Assembly: GCF_020921035.1 (NCBI RefSeq)
Contig: NC_063155.1
Coordinates: 17,441,311-17,505,310, forward strand
Reading direction: 5' to 3'
Length of the DNA: 64,000 nucleotides
DNA from: Rhodamnia argentea
Lineage: Eukaryota; Streptophyta; Magnoliopsida; Myrtales; Myrtaceae
The position numbers and the translations under genes were made by a program. Below, piece by piece: positions 46,088 to 60,300 of this stretch (its first letter is position 1; every line of letters starts with the position of its first letter). The notes under the pieces are model-generated. The model ran no database searches. It had not been told where the DNA came from and worked only from the letters and a program-made list of their open reading frames with translations.

Positions 46088-46575
46088 GTGTGGATGAGAT
46101 GAAGCTACAATAGGGCAGCCTCTCCTCTTATAACTTCAAATGTTTGGAGCAAAAGACTGCAATTCGATTCAACTGTGCTTTTTAGTATTATACATTAGCC
46201 GATAAACTGTCGTGATTCCAAATTCACGACTAACTTTTTTTTGTTTTTCTGTGTCGTACGCAAATTGACAGATCCTTTTACATCCAGACAATTCACTACT
46301 CCTCAAATAAACTCAAAGTCCCATCGATTGGTTAAACTCATTTGCTTCGAAAGAACCCCAGTGTGCTTCAGGCATCCTTTCTCTGCTCAGGCCTCGCCAC
46401 AGGAAGTAGGCGGATGAGTCCTTCGTTGTCCGCTTCAATGGCTGACCATCAACCTGGGCCTACATGTTCTTCTTTTCCCTCAACCAACATCAACCAACAT
46501 CAAATGAATTGACGGATTTGAGGGATAAAAGGTACCGGCGACTTTTCAGATGACTGCACAATAACATACTGAGGG
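46088..46575. repeat. Duplicated segment, left copy
   Basis: Colinear with 47,780-48,264 (shared 'gtggatgagatgaagctac', 'gggcagcctctcc', 'gagtccttcgttgtcc'), with many substitutions. It derives from the sequence downstream of REV3. No coding function recognised. Confidence 0.75.
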
Positions 46576-46980
46576 TGCGTTTGGTTAGCTTTTCTCAAGG
46601 GGCTTTACTCCTCCAAAGCCCCTTTGGAAAAATTTGGGGTGTTTGTGGCAAACAGAAAGTGAATCACCGACAATTGACAACCATATAAATGTAATTTACT
46701 AAATCAATCTTTGGTGTGTTTGATTAATTGCCGCTAATACAAATGAATGAATGAATGAAAGATATTCTCATCGTTCACGAGAATATTTAGATGAAAATTG
46801 ATGCCAACAATGAACAACATCTCTCCTTACCAAAAAAAAAACAATGAACAACATCTCTTATTGATTAATTGCAGAACCAATCATTTCTCTAAGAGAATGT
46901 TCTCCGAATCATTTATTTTTCGGATTTGTCAGATTCACGACTTTTGATACCTCGGAAAAGTAGTTCGTATTATCGCCCGT
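46576..46980. other. AT-rich spacer left of the PIN fragment
   Basis: Contains 'gggtgcgtttggttagc' near 46,573, which resembles the end of a hAT or CACTA MITE, and a short (aatg)n run near 46,742-46,758. I found no matching right end. No gene. Confidence 0.35.
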
Positions 46981-47391
46981 TAGCCGTTGATGTTGGGCTA
47001 CAGGTCCGTGAAGTGGTGGAATATCTTCACGCCGGACCAGTGCGACGCGATGAATCGGCTCGTTTGCTACTTCGCCCTTCCTCTCTCTTCTCCTACGAGT
47101 TCGCGGTCCATGTCGATCCCTGGGATTACATGTTCATTGCTGCCGACGTTGGTCTCCAAGGTCATCATAGTCGTGGTGGTGCTCGCGTTTTGGGGCCAAG
47201 TGCAGCACCAAGGCGAGCTATGGCTGGTCCATCACCAGCTTCTCGCCGCCGTGCACGCTGACCAACTCACTCGCCGCCGGCGTCCCCCTGTCAAGGCCAT
47301 GTACGGCTCGTTAGGCGTGGACCTGGTGATCCAGGCGATCGTGTGGCTCGCGATTATTCTTGTGGCGCATTCTGTATCATTCTTTATGTAA
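46981..47391 (+). pseudogene. PIN-type auxin efflux carrier fragment (short PIN5/PIN8-like), frameshifted
   Basis: Pieces of the PIN N-terminal membrane domain appear in order but in alternating frames: MLGYRSVKWWNIFTPDQCDA then MNRLVCYFALPL; next SYEFAVHVDPWDYMFIAADV in another frame; LVSKVIIVVVVLAFWG; WSITSFSPPCTLTNSLAAGV in a third frame; finally VKAMYGSLGVDLVIQAIVWL. PIN proteins export auxin; the short types act at the ER. At least three frameshifts, together with the missing start and remainder, make this a dead fragment. It has a GC-rich coding signature and no introns within this stretch. Confidence 0.85.
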
Positions 47392-47779
47392 TCTCTCTCT
47401 AGATCAAGCTCTTCACTTTCGACCAAAAATAAAAAAGAACAAGCTCTTCACTGGTGGAGGAAAAAAAATGTTTTATTTTCTGGCACGCCATTATGGATTG
47501 GATTAGCCTTTCTAGTGGGTATCCTTAATCCTCTCATCTCTTGAACCTGTTTGGTCCAAATCCAAAAATGAAATGACCCCTCCTACGAATTCTTTCGAGT
47601 ACTTCGCCCTCGGTCTAGACGCTCTAGATATCAGCAGATGGTGTGTTCTCAGTCCACGTCCCTTCTCAATTTTTCGTTTATGTTTTGCAGAAGGATGAAA
47701 TGTCTTGATACAGAATATAAAACAGACATTAAACTGGGCTTTTAGTACTGCTGAATGAGTTTGATAGTGTCAAATCTTT
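47392..47779. other. Spacer between PIN fragment and right duplicated segment
   Basis: No gene, RNA or element ends recognised. Confidence 0.4.
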
Positions 47780-48264
47780 AAGATAAGTGGATGAGATGAA
47801 GCTACTATAGGGCAGCCTCTCCCTCCTCTTGTTACTTCAAATTTTTCGAGCAAAGACTGCAATTCAATTCAACTGTGCTTTTGGTATTATACATTAGCTG
47901 ATAACAATGTCATGATTACAAATTTACAACAGAAAAACGACCAACTTTTTTCCTTTTCCCTAGTGTTGTACACACATTTACAGATCTCTCTAATTGCACA
48001 TGCAGCCAATTCGCAGCAGCTCCCCGTGCGAACTCAAAGCACCGTCGGCTGGTTAAACTCATTTGCTTTGAAAAAGCCCGAGTGTCCTCCAGCTCAGGGC
48101 TCGCCATGAGAAGCAGGAGGACGAGTCCTTCGTTGTCCTCTTCGATGTTTGAACATCACAACCTAGGCTTACATGCTCTTCTATCCCCTCAACCAACTTC
48201 AGATGAATCGACAGATTCGAGGGATGAAAGTTCAACGACGACTTCACACCAACAAACTGAGAAC
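47780..48264. repeat. Duplicated segment, right copy, next to the REV3 3' end
   Basis: Source-side copy of the segment at 46,088-46,575. It lies about 110-590 bases past the REV3 stop on the minus strand and may be REV3 3' UTR or flank. Confidence 0.7.
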
Positions 48265-48375
48265 CTTGACAAGAAACAGAAAGCGAATCCACTGACAGCT
48301 GAAAGCGGCAAAGATTCTGGCACTTCGTTGATCCTGTTCACTCTCAAAAGGGTACCTGACTTTTGTGGTCAAAAA

Positions 48376-51300
48376 TCAAAACCACTCCACCATACACTTC
48401 GGGTGCAAGCCTGCCTCATTGGTCACGGCGGAAAGGCCTCGAAGCTCTTTCTGAACTTTGAGCCTCTCGTAGAACACTGGACAAGCGAGTGAAGTGCACT
48501 TCACTCCACTTTCCAAAATCCAGTCCCCGCCACCACAATGCCGACAAATCTGCATTGATAATTCAAATAATATGATGTGAAGCAGCTGCGAGCTCATTCA
48601 TATTGCTAAATAAGATTACAGCCGAAAGATGGAAAAATGCTGCCACAGGGGATTCTGCATGCATATGGAAACTCCATATATTCCAATTCTTGATTAGAAG
48701 ACAGTAGAGAGAGGAAATTTACACTGGGTAGACAGTTAAATAGGAAAAGGTTAAAGTACTTCTTAAGACAGAACAGAAAAGGCAGGCACGAGAGTGTAAG
48801 TGAATAAGAGCGTCATCTGTCGAAAATAGTAAGAGACTTACTGCTCAACCATTGGTACAGCAATTATATAAGAAAAGATTTTATAATTCAGTGAATTATC
48901 TAGCAGGATGAAGTCAGCAACATCATCGCTAGAATGCACTCAGATGGGCAGATGAGACACCAAACTAAATGCCAATTCCCAGAAAACTTTATAGTGCAGA
49001 TAAAAATACTCACTGCAGCAAGATGTTGCATCTCTCTCTCCACTCTTGATGTCCTTCCAACTAAAGCTGTTGCAGCAGCTGGCCTCTTGTGTGAACATTT
49101 ATTGCACAAATACGTTGATGTCGGGACCAGCTCACCACAAAGTATACAATGTTTCGAAAGATAGTAGAAATCAATTCGTTTTCGCTGTGGATTAGGTGAA
49201 CTAATGGGACGTTTTGCAAAATTTTCCCTAATAGGACGGGGCATCTCTGAAAACCATTTGTTTAGATCAGCACCAACAAGTCCAAATACTCGCTGCAAAG
49301 CTGGAATAATCTGCTTCTTTATATAATACAGTTCATTGAGTCGAAGAGGTGAATCAATCTCCAAAACCTCCATGGGATCAACAACCATATCCACTAAGCG
49401 TGCCCCTGGCTCCCCATGGACAACAACATATGGTATTCTTTCCGCATAACGTGGTTCTGCCCTGGGATCGACTCTCATTGCCTTTGTTGCAACAATTGCT
49501 GCAGGTGGGAGTGATGACGAAGGCCTTGTACTGTAAGTACCTAATCGAACTTCCTTCGCAAAAACAAAATCCTGAAGACATACCCTTCCAGACAGAATCC
49601 TTGTCCACTGGCGGTATAAATATACCTTAACCTGTGCAAAGAGAGCAATATGAAGGAGCGCTTAAAAATCTACAAATCACCTTTTTAAGCAATGCCTCTA
49701 GCTGAACAAAAAAGGGGATGAGCAAGTAAGCATTCCAGAAACATCAAATAAATTGGATCACTCAGATTACCAACTTCTCCAATGTTCAATTCTGAATCAA
49801 CAGAATCCCCATCTGTTTGAAAGATTATGGTACTACAGATCATAAGCATTCTTTGGAAATAGTCGGAGTTCAGTAGAACCATTGAAACCCCTATTGTGTA
49901 ATAATCACGTGAGAATAAGTAGACAGACATGTACATTTACTTGTTTCAATTCACAGAGATAATAAGTCTGTACTAAAGAGTTCAAACTCCTATAATTAGT
50001 ATGGTTTTAGACAGACACATAATCCATCTGCCACCATAATTAGGAAGCCTTTTCTATTATGTGCATGTGGTATAAATCCTCAATAGAGAGATATATTGGC
50101 ACCTTCAACCGGCGCATAAAAGAGTAAACGAATGAACCAGGTGCAGACTTGAGAAGTGTCGTCTTAGTAATTTGAACAGTATTATGTAATTTCATCTGGT
50201 CTAGATGGTACATATGGATAAACGAGTGCACATATCAAATGGTATGAATCTCCTTTCCTTCCATTTATGACTGAACAAGATAAACTCCAAGATCACAATG
50301 TCTAACTTTACAAGTTCTTCAACTTGAACTCCAAGGAAAAGAAGAAGACCAATCTGCTCAAGTTCAATACTTATCAGGAAAATATTTGGACATATGAGTC
50401 CTAAGAGTTCACTCAAGAAAAAAGTTCAAAATAAGGAGAAAACATCCACAGGAAGAAGAGAACAGGTAAGACTTTACCTTGGAAATGTCTTGATGCTCAA
50501 AATAGATCCTCAAAGATTGCTCCATAGTTTTGGCAACTGCTCCACATGTATCTCTGCGTACTGTTTCGATACCTTTGGCATCAAAAAGAGGTTCTACTTG
50601 GTTGGGAGTCTCATAGCTGTAACCTACGTAACGTTTCTTTGTAAGGAGGAAACAAGGGTGATAGACTTTCTCCATCTTCAAAGCAACTGGATTTGGATTC
50701 ATCTCATTTACTGCAGAGACAATCTCTTGACCAATTCGAAAAGCATCCTTGACAGTTCGTCCTTTCAAGAGGACAAACATACTATGCACAAAAAAAAGGA
50801 AAAAAAATTATCACTTGCACGTATATTATCATAAGGTTCTTATCTGTCTAGATTAGGCACTACGAGTTCATTTTCCATCAAAAAAATCCGGAGTGGGAAA
50901 GACTCCTGAATTAAATCAGCATTGGACCAGTTAATGTTACAACCAGATAAACGAGGAAACAACTTATAGTGAACCTCCGGAACTCCTAAAGTGGTGTTTA
51001 TATCATCTCACAAATCACAACTTTTTAGTCTTGAAGGTGACGGTCGACGTACAGGAACAGGCATGGACTAAAATTCCTGAAAATGTTCATCGAAATGTAC
51101 ATCTTTCTCAGAGATAGACTGTCTTTACCTATCAGTATCTCCATAGATAACCTTTGCGTTCCACTTGTCATTTGCATTTACAAAGGAAATTGCATTTTCT
51201 AGTGTTCTGCGGCCACACTGAACAATACTATCTGCAAGCTCTGCACAGGGCATGCGGCCACTAAAACCCGCAGCAGTATAGCCATAAGTCACATTGGCTA

Positions 51301-54300
51301 TTAGCTTCAAAGCAAGTTGCCTCGCATTAAAAATCTGAAACAAGAGAAGAGCTGCTTAACCACCTTTCATCCACCTTTCATGATTTCACAACATATTTTG
51401 AAAAACAAGAGCAGTCAAAATTTCAATGTTTATACAAAATGTTGACCTGTGAACTACATAGAACAGAGGAGTCAAAAGGCACGAGAAACCATAGTTTCAA
51501 GCAAACATTTAAATTGGAGGGGGAAGGTGAAATTGCCTCGAACAAAAAAGTGAAAAAACTAGTCATGCCAAGCTAAGCTTCTACCTGGTTCCAGTCATAA
51601 ATTTATAGGTGCCCAGGCCTTACCCTGTAAAGCACTTGCTGTGGAGATGCCAATCTTTTCATTGCTTGCTTTACCATTATTCTGGTTGACAATATTTCCT
51701 CCAGTAAACGAGGCAGAATGCCCTTACGTACCTGCATCAAGACAGTTTATTAGAATATTTTTCTTCTACAAAGATATCTCCGAGAGGAAGAGTGGATGCG
51801 ACTAAAAATCAATTTCTACTTCAGAACCAAAGAAAAAATATAAGCTCTCTTGCATTAACCCACACAAAAGCAGCCATAGACCTTCAAGAGAGAAATTCAA
51901 CATCACAGTAGACTAAATCCTTCATATATAGAACCCAGGAATTGGCAAATAGAACCAATCAAATCACCAATATTATTGCTTAAACGCAAGTTTGCCTGCC
52001 AATGGAACATTATATGTACTCAAGTCTTTCCAGTATCAGTCTGCCCACTAATCCTGAATACCTTCCAAGAGCCTGGCCTTTCATGAGTTAGGAATTTCGT
52101 GAGTGAGGACACTCAATTTGCATAAGCATATCAAACTGGAGTTCTATAATCACAGATGGATGTCCTCCTAGATGCTTCTTATTGTCGCAATTATGCACTA
52201 AAGAACACCCAGAACAGTGTATGGAATATACCAAATAAACTTCCTTAAGTTGGTGCATATTAAAGACCATAACTATCTTCCCAAAAGCTTAAGCCGAGAA
52301 GGGTAAATGACACAAATGGTCCGTAACTTTAGCCCAATGTACAATGTAATCCTTCAACTTTAACTGTGTTCAATGCGGTCCCTTAACTTTAGTTCAATGT
52401 GCAATGTTATCCCTAAACTCTTAATTTGTTCAATGTGGTCCAATGACTTTTGGTACATGTTAAATTTAGTGCTTGGACTGTATGAAAGTGTTTTTTGTTG
52501 TCACTGAACTTGAATTAGTGGAAGGACAATATGGAATATTTTCATACAGTCCAAGGACTAAATTGAAAATTTATCAAAAGTCCAAGGACTACATTGAACA
52601 AATTAAAAGTTCAGGGACGACATTGCACATTAGGCTAAAGTTTAGGGACCACATTGAACAAATTTAAGAAGGTCGGGGACCACATTGCACATTAGGCCAA
52701 AGTTCATGACTATTTGTGTCATTACCCCTAACGCAGGTATATGGCATATGTCATAACACTCCTGCATCTAAATCAGGCCTTACACGAACAGGGACGTAGC
52801 CACATCTAGTAGACAACCTGAGATAGAAACAATAGAACTTGAAATAAAAATAAAAAAGGCAGAAAAACGACGATTGTTAGGATTCAAACTCTAGAACAGT
52901 CCTTTAAGACATGTTAGATCCCCTTTTAACCAAAATCTTAAACCGTTATGAAATTGATCAATGATTTATAAATATAAAGAGAGCAAATTCCTTTACAGCC
53001 TAAATTACCTTTGGAGGCACGTACATAACACCATTTGGTGTCAACAGCATTTGATCTTTTAAATCTCGCAGAACATATTGATCTGCTGTAAAAGAAGCCA
53101 CTCCAAGTGTGTTGGCCTTCGAAGGCACAACTTTTCCGAGGCATGTGCAAAAGCAAAGATTGTATGCGATTATCATTGATGGATATAGAGACTGAAAATC
53201 CAAAACAATCACAGGATCTGCATAAAAACCAGATTCTGGTTCCATCACCAGTGGTAAGCACTCCATTGCAGGTTGTGAAGCAACCTGATCAACCAGAAGG
53301 TGAGTTCACTGTCTTGTTAAGTCGATATAAGAATCCCTGAAGGAACATAATATAGAATACACGTGGGATTGTCTACCAGAAACAAGGAAAACAACCAAAT
53401 GAACAGAAACAATATCATCAAAGAATTAAAAGTCACTAGATGGATAGATTGTAGAAGAGCTAGAAAGCACCATAAAAATGCATTTGAACCAATCATTTCA
53501 TACTTTTAAATAAGCACTACAATCTAATATACTTCTGCATTGGCACAGGGTCTCTCAAATACAAAGCAGAAAGGCAGACATTTTTTAAGAAAGAAAAACG
53601 CGGTGATAGTGGTGGCCATATACTGCTTATGAATGAACTTATGACATCTCTTATGGATTGTTATTGAAAGATTTTTGGGATGAGAGTCTGCACGGAGTAA
53701 TATTTTTGGTGTAAAGTGCGTTATTCAAACATTATGCAGTACCTTTCTCACATCTATCATGATAGAGGGAAAGAAGATGAAAAGTACCTAAAGAAGAAAT
53801 CACCAAAGTTTTGATACAGAATACAAAACAAATACATTAAAGGCTCTGCAAAACATGCTGATTACAATTTCATATACATTTTCAACAGCCAGCCAGATCC
53901 AAATACTTAGAAAGAGCTTGAGATAATCCATTGAAAATAAGAGGGAAAAGCCCAAGGGATGCCATTGCGAAATAGAAAGCAAACATCCGTTCCATCCCAA
54001 AATTAGACAAATCATCTCTTTAATCTCTGCAGCATGACTAGTACCTGTTGATTCCCAGGCGAAATGGCAATGTAGTTTTGAGTATGAGCCAACCTGAGGA
54101 ACATAGATTCAACACGGTATTGTGAACCTCGAGAAAGAACAGAGAAAAAGTCAATACCAAAGACGCGGGCAAGCTCTGCAGTTCGGTTGACCTGCAAATA
54201 GTTCCCACATTAGGCAGATGTACTTAAGCCCACGAAATGTTTATAACTCAAATGATCTCTAAGTAATGGTTTATTCATTAACTAAGATTCTAAGACTAAA

Positions 54301-57300
54301 AACAATCTGCACATGACGTCTAGCTCCTCAAGCTTCTTCATCAGCAATTACCCCCATTGACTTCTTCCACCTAGCTTTGAGGCAGAACATTAATAAAAGC
54401 TTGAACCACAGGACATCGAAAGTTTATGCATATATGATGGAGACGATATATTAAAAAGGGAATGTTTCATCTAAAATCTTAAAACATGCGTACAAAATCC
54501 AATCATGCCATAACCCTTCCATTTGGTGCAATCAAGTATTAAACCTTTCTTTAGAAGTGTAATTAAATCCTTTCGATCATAGCATAAGGAATTGCCTAGT
54601 TGGAAGCCAAAAATAGCCTCCTTGGTGACTTCATAATGCATTTGCCAGTAAAATTTCAGGACTTGATGCACGTTTTAACAACAATTTAGGATTTGACCAA
54701 ACCAACTGAAATGCTTAGAACTTCATCTAACTTTCCAGTAAACGGCTTAGCACTTGACTTCACCAACTAAAATTCTATGACTGGAATGCCATCCATATAT
54801 AAGGTGTCTCTTCCTCAAGCTTCTTTATGAGCAATTACCCCCATTCATTTCATATGAACTATTTAAACACAAACAACCTTCCACTAGGTTTGATACACAA
54901 AATAGATTGAAAACTTGAACAGAAGAAACATCGAATGTTATGCATATATGAGAGAGAAAATAATCAATTGAACCACGAAACTATATGATTGCATAGAAAT
55001 ACCAAGTCAAGTTGATTGATAATCTCTACATTCAACTTTGCTCTCTCGATCATGTATTCAAGACAACGATATCTTGCTCTTCCAGGCCCACTAGAGAACC
55101 ATTTTGTCAGTACTTTGTGCTGAAATGAGGGAATTTTCCTTCTCAAAACAACTTCAGCTATAGCTTCCACTGTATACATATTGTGCTTAACTTCACCACG
55201 CACCAAGCGCCAAACATTTAAGACAATTCGACCACCAACATGAAGACCGCTCGCATGGGTTCTACCCCACTCATCTTCAATAACAGCACCTCCTGTTTGT
55301 ACGGAATCAAACATCAAAGGTTCAGTTGGTGCATTCTCTGGCATCCCTTCGTCAATGAGTTCTGAATCTCCAGAAAAAACTTTGCTGTCCGATGGAACTC
55401 GAGATATCATATTAAGCAAACCAATTCCCAGGTATGAAGCCCTTTCAGCCAAATAACCAAGAGAAGCACCTTGAACATCCCATCCCACCAATATATCTGA
55501 ATCAAGCTTGCTTACAATCTTAGCAAAGTGGGTCAACAATTGATTTTCTTGCGGAAACACTAAAACCTCACAGCTGGATACTCCATCATGACTCCTTCAA
55601 GATGACAATGAAACAAGAAAAGGATAATTTAATCCAAGAGCATGAAACACACATGTCACACTAACTGCAGCACATACCAAAGGGCTCAACAAATTAGCCT
55701 TGTCCACAACGTTACGTGCTATATAGGGATTACCCTTTTTTAGCTCTTAGAATTGATATGCTAGTTTGATTCCTTTGTGACACTGTCAGCCTACTAAGTT
55801 TAACTATGCTCCACATCATCACTAACAATCTGCGCTTATATCAGAGTAAAGCAATAATTTATCTTGTCCTCACAACTTAAATGTGAAATATATAATAATA
55901 AAGCGGGAAAATTTAGAAGAAAAATGATCCAAAGAGTGACGTCTAAAAAACTGGGTTTATTAAGTTGACAAAATGCAGCTGGTTACCTATTTGTAGAAGT
56001 GCCACATACGTCATAGATTAAAAATCAGATAGCTATGTCATAATAGCAAAGTGGTGCCTGTATCTGCCCCGGTCATATAACAAAAGCAAGGACTTCAGTA
56101 GATTGAGAAATCAAAAGCAGACAACCTCATTTCAACTAAGGAACTGAAAAAGTGAACTGCACTAATTTTTGCTAAAAAGTTGATTCTGGGTAATTTGAAA
56201 AATGATAAATCATCAAGCTTTTGCTTCAATTTATAGAAGGTTTTCCTACTCAGCTTAAGTTAAACTTCAATTTAAGGACATCTAAAGAAGCTGCTCGTAG
56301 GTGTATATGTTATGCAATGACAACAAGCAAGCTTGTCCGCCAGAGGTCAATTACATGGATCCTTTTACACCACGCTAAATAGAAGTATCTGATATCTTTC
56401 CTTCAGGAGTCTACTCACGTCATTTTAGTTGCCTGTCCTTTTACCCTACATCTCCATCATAACGTCACAGCTTCTCAATGGATCAATCAATGTCGATTGT
56501 TTCATGCAGCCAATAACCTTAAAAGAGTTTCTCCAATCTTATCCTCAATTGGGCCGGCAATATTTTTCGTCCTATTCCAAAACTATCTTCCTCAAGTGTC
56601 CATATATCCACTGAAGCTTTGTCATCTATGCTAAACTCATTTTGCACAGAAGTTAGCACTTAACTGCCTAACAATTCAACACCATATAGAGTTGCTAACA
56701 TTACCACTCTCCGCTAGAAATTGCTGGAGTTCAGCAATCAAACTTGCCTACTATAGTATGACCTATTAGCAAATTGATATCACGGTAAGAAAGTAGGATC
56801 TCTAGAAAAAGAGGCCATTTGTTTGAAGCATCAAATCTGCCAAAAACACTACTCTCCATGTCGAGCAGCTACAACACAGTTCATGAAGTCCCTAAGAAGA
56901 GAATATCAGAACAGAGAAAATGCATATCACCTCATAACTGCATCTTACCTTTGACAATCAGTTTTGCAGTGAACCAGCACATATACGTCAGTAACAGAGT
57001 CCTGATCATTCATAACAGCAAGAGCTACAATATTGATAGCGTCAAATCGAGGATCTGGATGGAGATCTCCTCTAGATTCTGCTTGAACCTTTCACAAAGC
57101 ATCAAATTCAATTCAAATGTTAGAATAAAAAATAAAATTCAAACATCACCTGGTAAAACCAAATAGATTAAATCTAATTTCAAGAATTTACCGTTGAGTT
57201 ATAGAGGTAGGTAATACGGGTAGAAGGTACAAGCGTCACCCAAATGTAATTTTGAAATTGTTGTAAGGAGAGGTTATGCATAACGTCCTCAGGAAACATC

Positions 57301-60300
57301 AGTAAATATCCAGAAAATCATGTATATGGAGGATAGATCGTTCAATATCTTTTCCAGTCAAATATCATCAAATGAATTATCTTATTTACCACATTACAAG
57401 TTGCAAATCCTGTAGATCCCTATCTGCAAGCATTTGGGTACCTTAGTTACTTACAAAATTTATTCACAACTACATCAAATGATTTCTACTCATAAGGTAA
57501 TCCTTTAAATAATTTTCTAGTACACAAACCTTAATTTTAGTGCTATCAAATCCAGATGACTTGACCCACCACTTAATAAATTATCAGAATCAATGCCCAT
57601 TTCCCAGCAACTTTTTTATCAAATTAGAAACCATGTCAAATGTACCTCTATACTCAATAATGTAAGCTGTTGCCCTCCCCCAGTGCTTGCAGGATCTCGA
57701 AATCCTAATTGACTGAAAGGTGTAGATCTGGATTTTCCGTCTGGACCTGAAATCTGCGAGATATCTTGAGAACAGTGGTGTGATTTCACTCTAGCAGTAC
57801 TTTTTCCATCGATGAACAATGTCGCTGTCTCACTATGAGATGACTCCTCTTCCGCCTCTAGCTTTCCACACTTATCCTGACTAACTTGCATTATAGAAGG
57901 CTTACAATGAGATAAAGAACCAGATTCGGGCACAATCCCATTGACATCATCTTGGGAAGTTTCTTGTGAATGAATTGGGGTGACTGGAGATCCTGCAGAA
58001 ACCACAAGCCACTAAGTTGAAGAAACAGAACTGCAAGACTGCCAGTATGGCAAAGCATTTATAACCAAATTACCTTCCAAAGGCAAAGAATCCTTCAATA
58101 CTCTACAGTTCTTTCCAGAAGCACCTAAAGTAAGAACATAAATATTATACGGCTAACATGAGAAACGAGATATATGGATTGTTTTATGCACGAGAACTAC
58201 CTTTCTCACTGCACCATAGCCAGTCATTTATGATATCAGCAGAAGGAGGTGAAATTACAGGTGTCAAAAGGTATAAGCATGAGCCATCATTTTGATAGTG
58301 AGTAGGGACACCCACATGAGCTTCTTGATTGTAATTGGAGCCACCATCCGTAATGCCACCACTTTGAACCTCTTTGTCTTCTCTAAAGCCTTGGACGAAG
58401 AATGGAGGAATTTCATCCAAAGCTCTCCCTTGAGGAGGCAACATGAGTTTGTCAGCAAAAAGCTATAATATTTAGCCATAAAGTCATTGATGATTTAAGA
58501 AACTGAAACATAATCTAGAGTCACCGGAAAGTACCAAAGCTCTCCCTTGAGGAGGCAACATGAGTTTGTCAGCAAAAAGCTATAATATTTAGCCATAAAG
58601 TCATTGATGATTTAAGAAACTGAAACATAATCTAGAGTCACCGGAAAGTACCAAAAGTGCTAACATCCAACCTGAGGTTCCTTCATGCCCATCATGTTCC
58701 ATGACCATGGAGTGAGAATGCTTAATTTTACCATTCAGGGGCATTAGATGTTCGGGAGCCTCATTACCCCAGTCAGCAACAGGCGGTTTCTCCCGGAGGG
58801 TCATGGCAATTAAAGGTGAAGGTTTCTCTAATGCATCAACAGTTGTCTGCATTAAGGTGACAGCCCTTGAGAAATCCACATCTTGTCCCAATTCACCGTC
58901 ACTACGATCAAAGCTTTCTCTTAACGGTGTAAAATTCGTGTCTTCATTGGCCTCAAGGTTCTCATGCGGCATTGCCTTCCATGCCATCAGATTTCCTGTC
59001 CCGTGGTCACTTTTTTTTAAGTGAACACTTCTGTGATATATCTCAGATCCAGTAGCACTAGCTGTCTCACGTACTGAATGCAGTTTTTCCGGAGAAAGTT
59101 TGTCCTGGGAGTGATATTCCATCTTACTTAATAGCTTATTACCTCTGGAGGAGGAGACATCAGAAGTTGCTGACTTACTGTTGAGGACAGGCCCTCGAGT
59201 CTCGTTAACTTCATTAAATAACAATGGATGTAAAGAATTATGCATCTCAGAGGAAGACCGCTGTGGTACTTTAACTACGTCCACTGGAAGGAATCCTCCA
59301 TTTAGTGCTGTCCCAGATACATTAAAATTTCCTTGACAAGCCTCGTTTGACTCTATCTGAAAGTCAGGACATGATCTGACCTGCCTTGTGCCATCCTCAT
59401 TGCCATGCTCAAGCAAGTCTATCTCTTCAGGACATGCAAACACATCTACCCTTTTTCCACTGTGAGGAGTGCAGTCTAGGGGGTTGGAAAGGTGGCATCG
59501 CTTTTTCCTCATCAGATCTCGAACAGAGCATCTCTCAAATACGCTTGCTTCCCGTAAATGAGTATCTGATTCTGCTTTTTCTGTTGGTGTATCAGAAAGA
59601 AAGTCCAACCTTCTCTGACTGTATGAACTAGAACATTCCAAATTTTGATCCTCACAGCCCCCAGAAGATTCATCATTCATGTTTAGACTCATCAACTCTG
59701 GGTGGTTTGTGACCTTGGGAATCATGGCAAAAGGTAAACTACCCCATAATGAACTGTTCTTTCTTTTCTTAGTGGAAGAACTTTTGCTGTTATTATCTAG
59801 AGCTTGTTGCTGCAAGAATTTCTTAAGTTCAACCTTCTTCTCCATCTTAGATAAACCTTCTTCCAACCCATTACAAGGAGAATCGCAACAACCATCACTA
59901 GAGCCATCAACTTGGGGAATACTTTTCTCTGATGAAGCTTGGGAATGGCTACCAGGATAAGCAGAAGAAGTTCCTCTTTCCTTTGAACTGCCAAAATCAT
60001 TCGTATCCTCGATTGAATCAAGAATGTCCTGACACTCTTTCTGAGACTCACTCTCATACTCGATATTAGCCTTTTCTAGCACCTTATCAATAGTTGTTGT
60101 GGGCAAAAGGGGAGTCAGAATGGTCTCTCGAACAAGTTCATCATCCGAGTTTATGTCTTCAGCAGCCTGGGATGTGGCAAGCCATTTGAGAAGCCCAAGG
60201 ACTTCCTTATCTACTACCTAAAATGCACAGAGAAATAACAACAGGATGAGTGAATTAGAGGATTTTGCGCTCATGCTAAAAGCGGACTTATTGCTCGATG

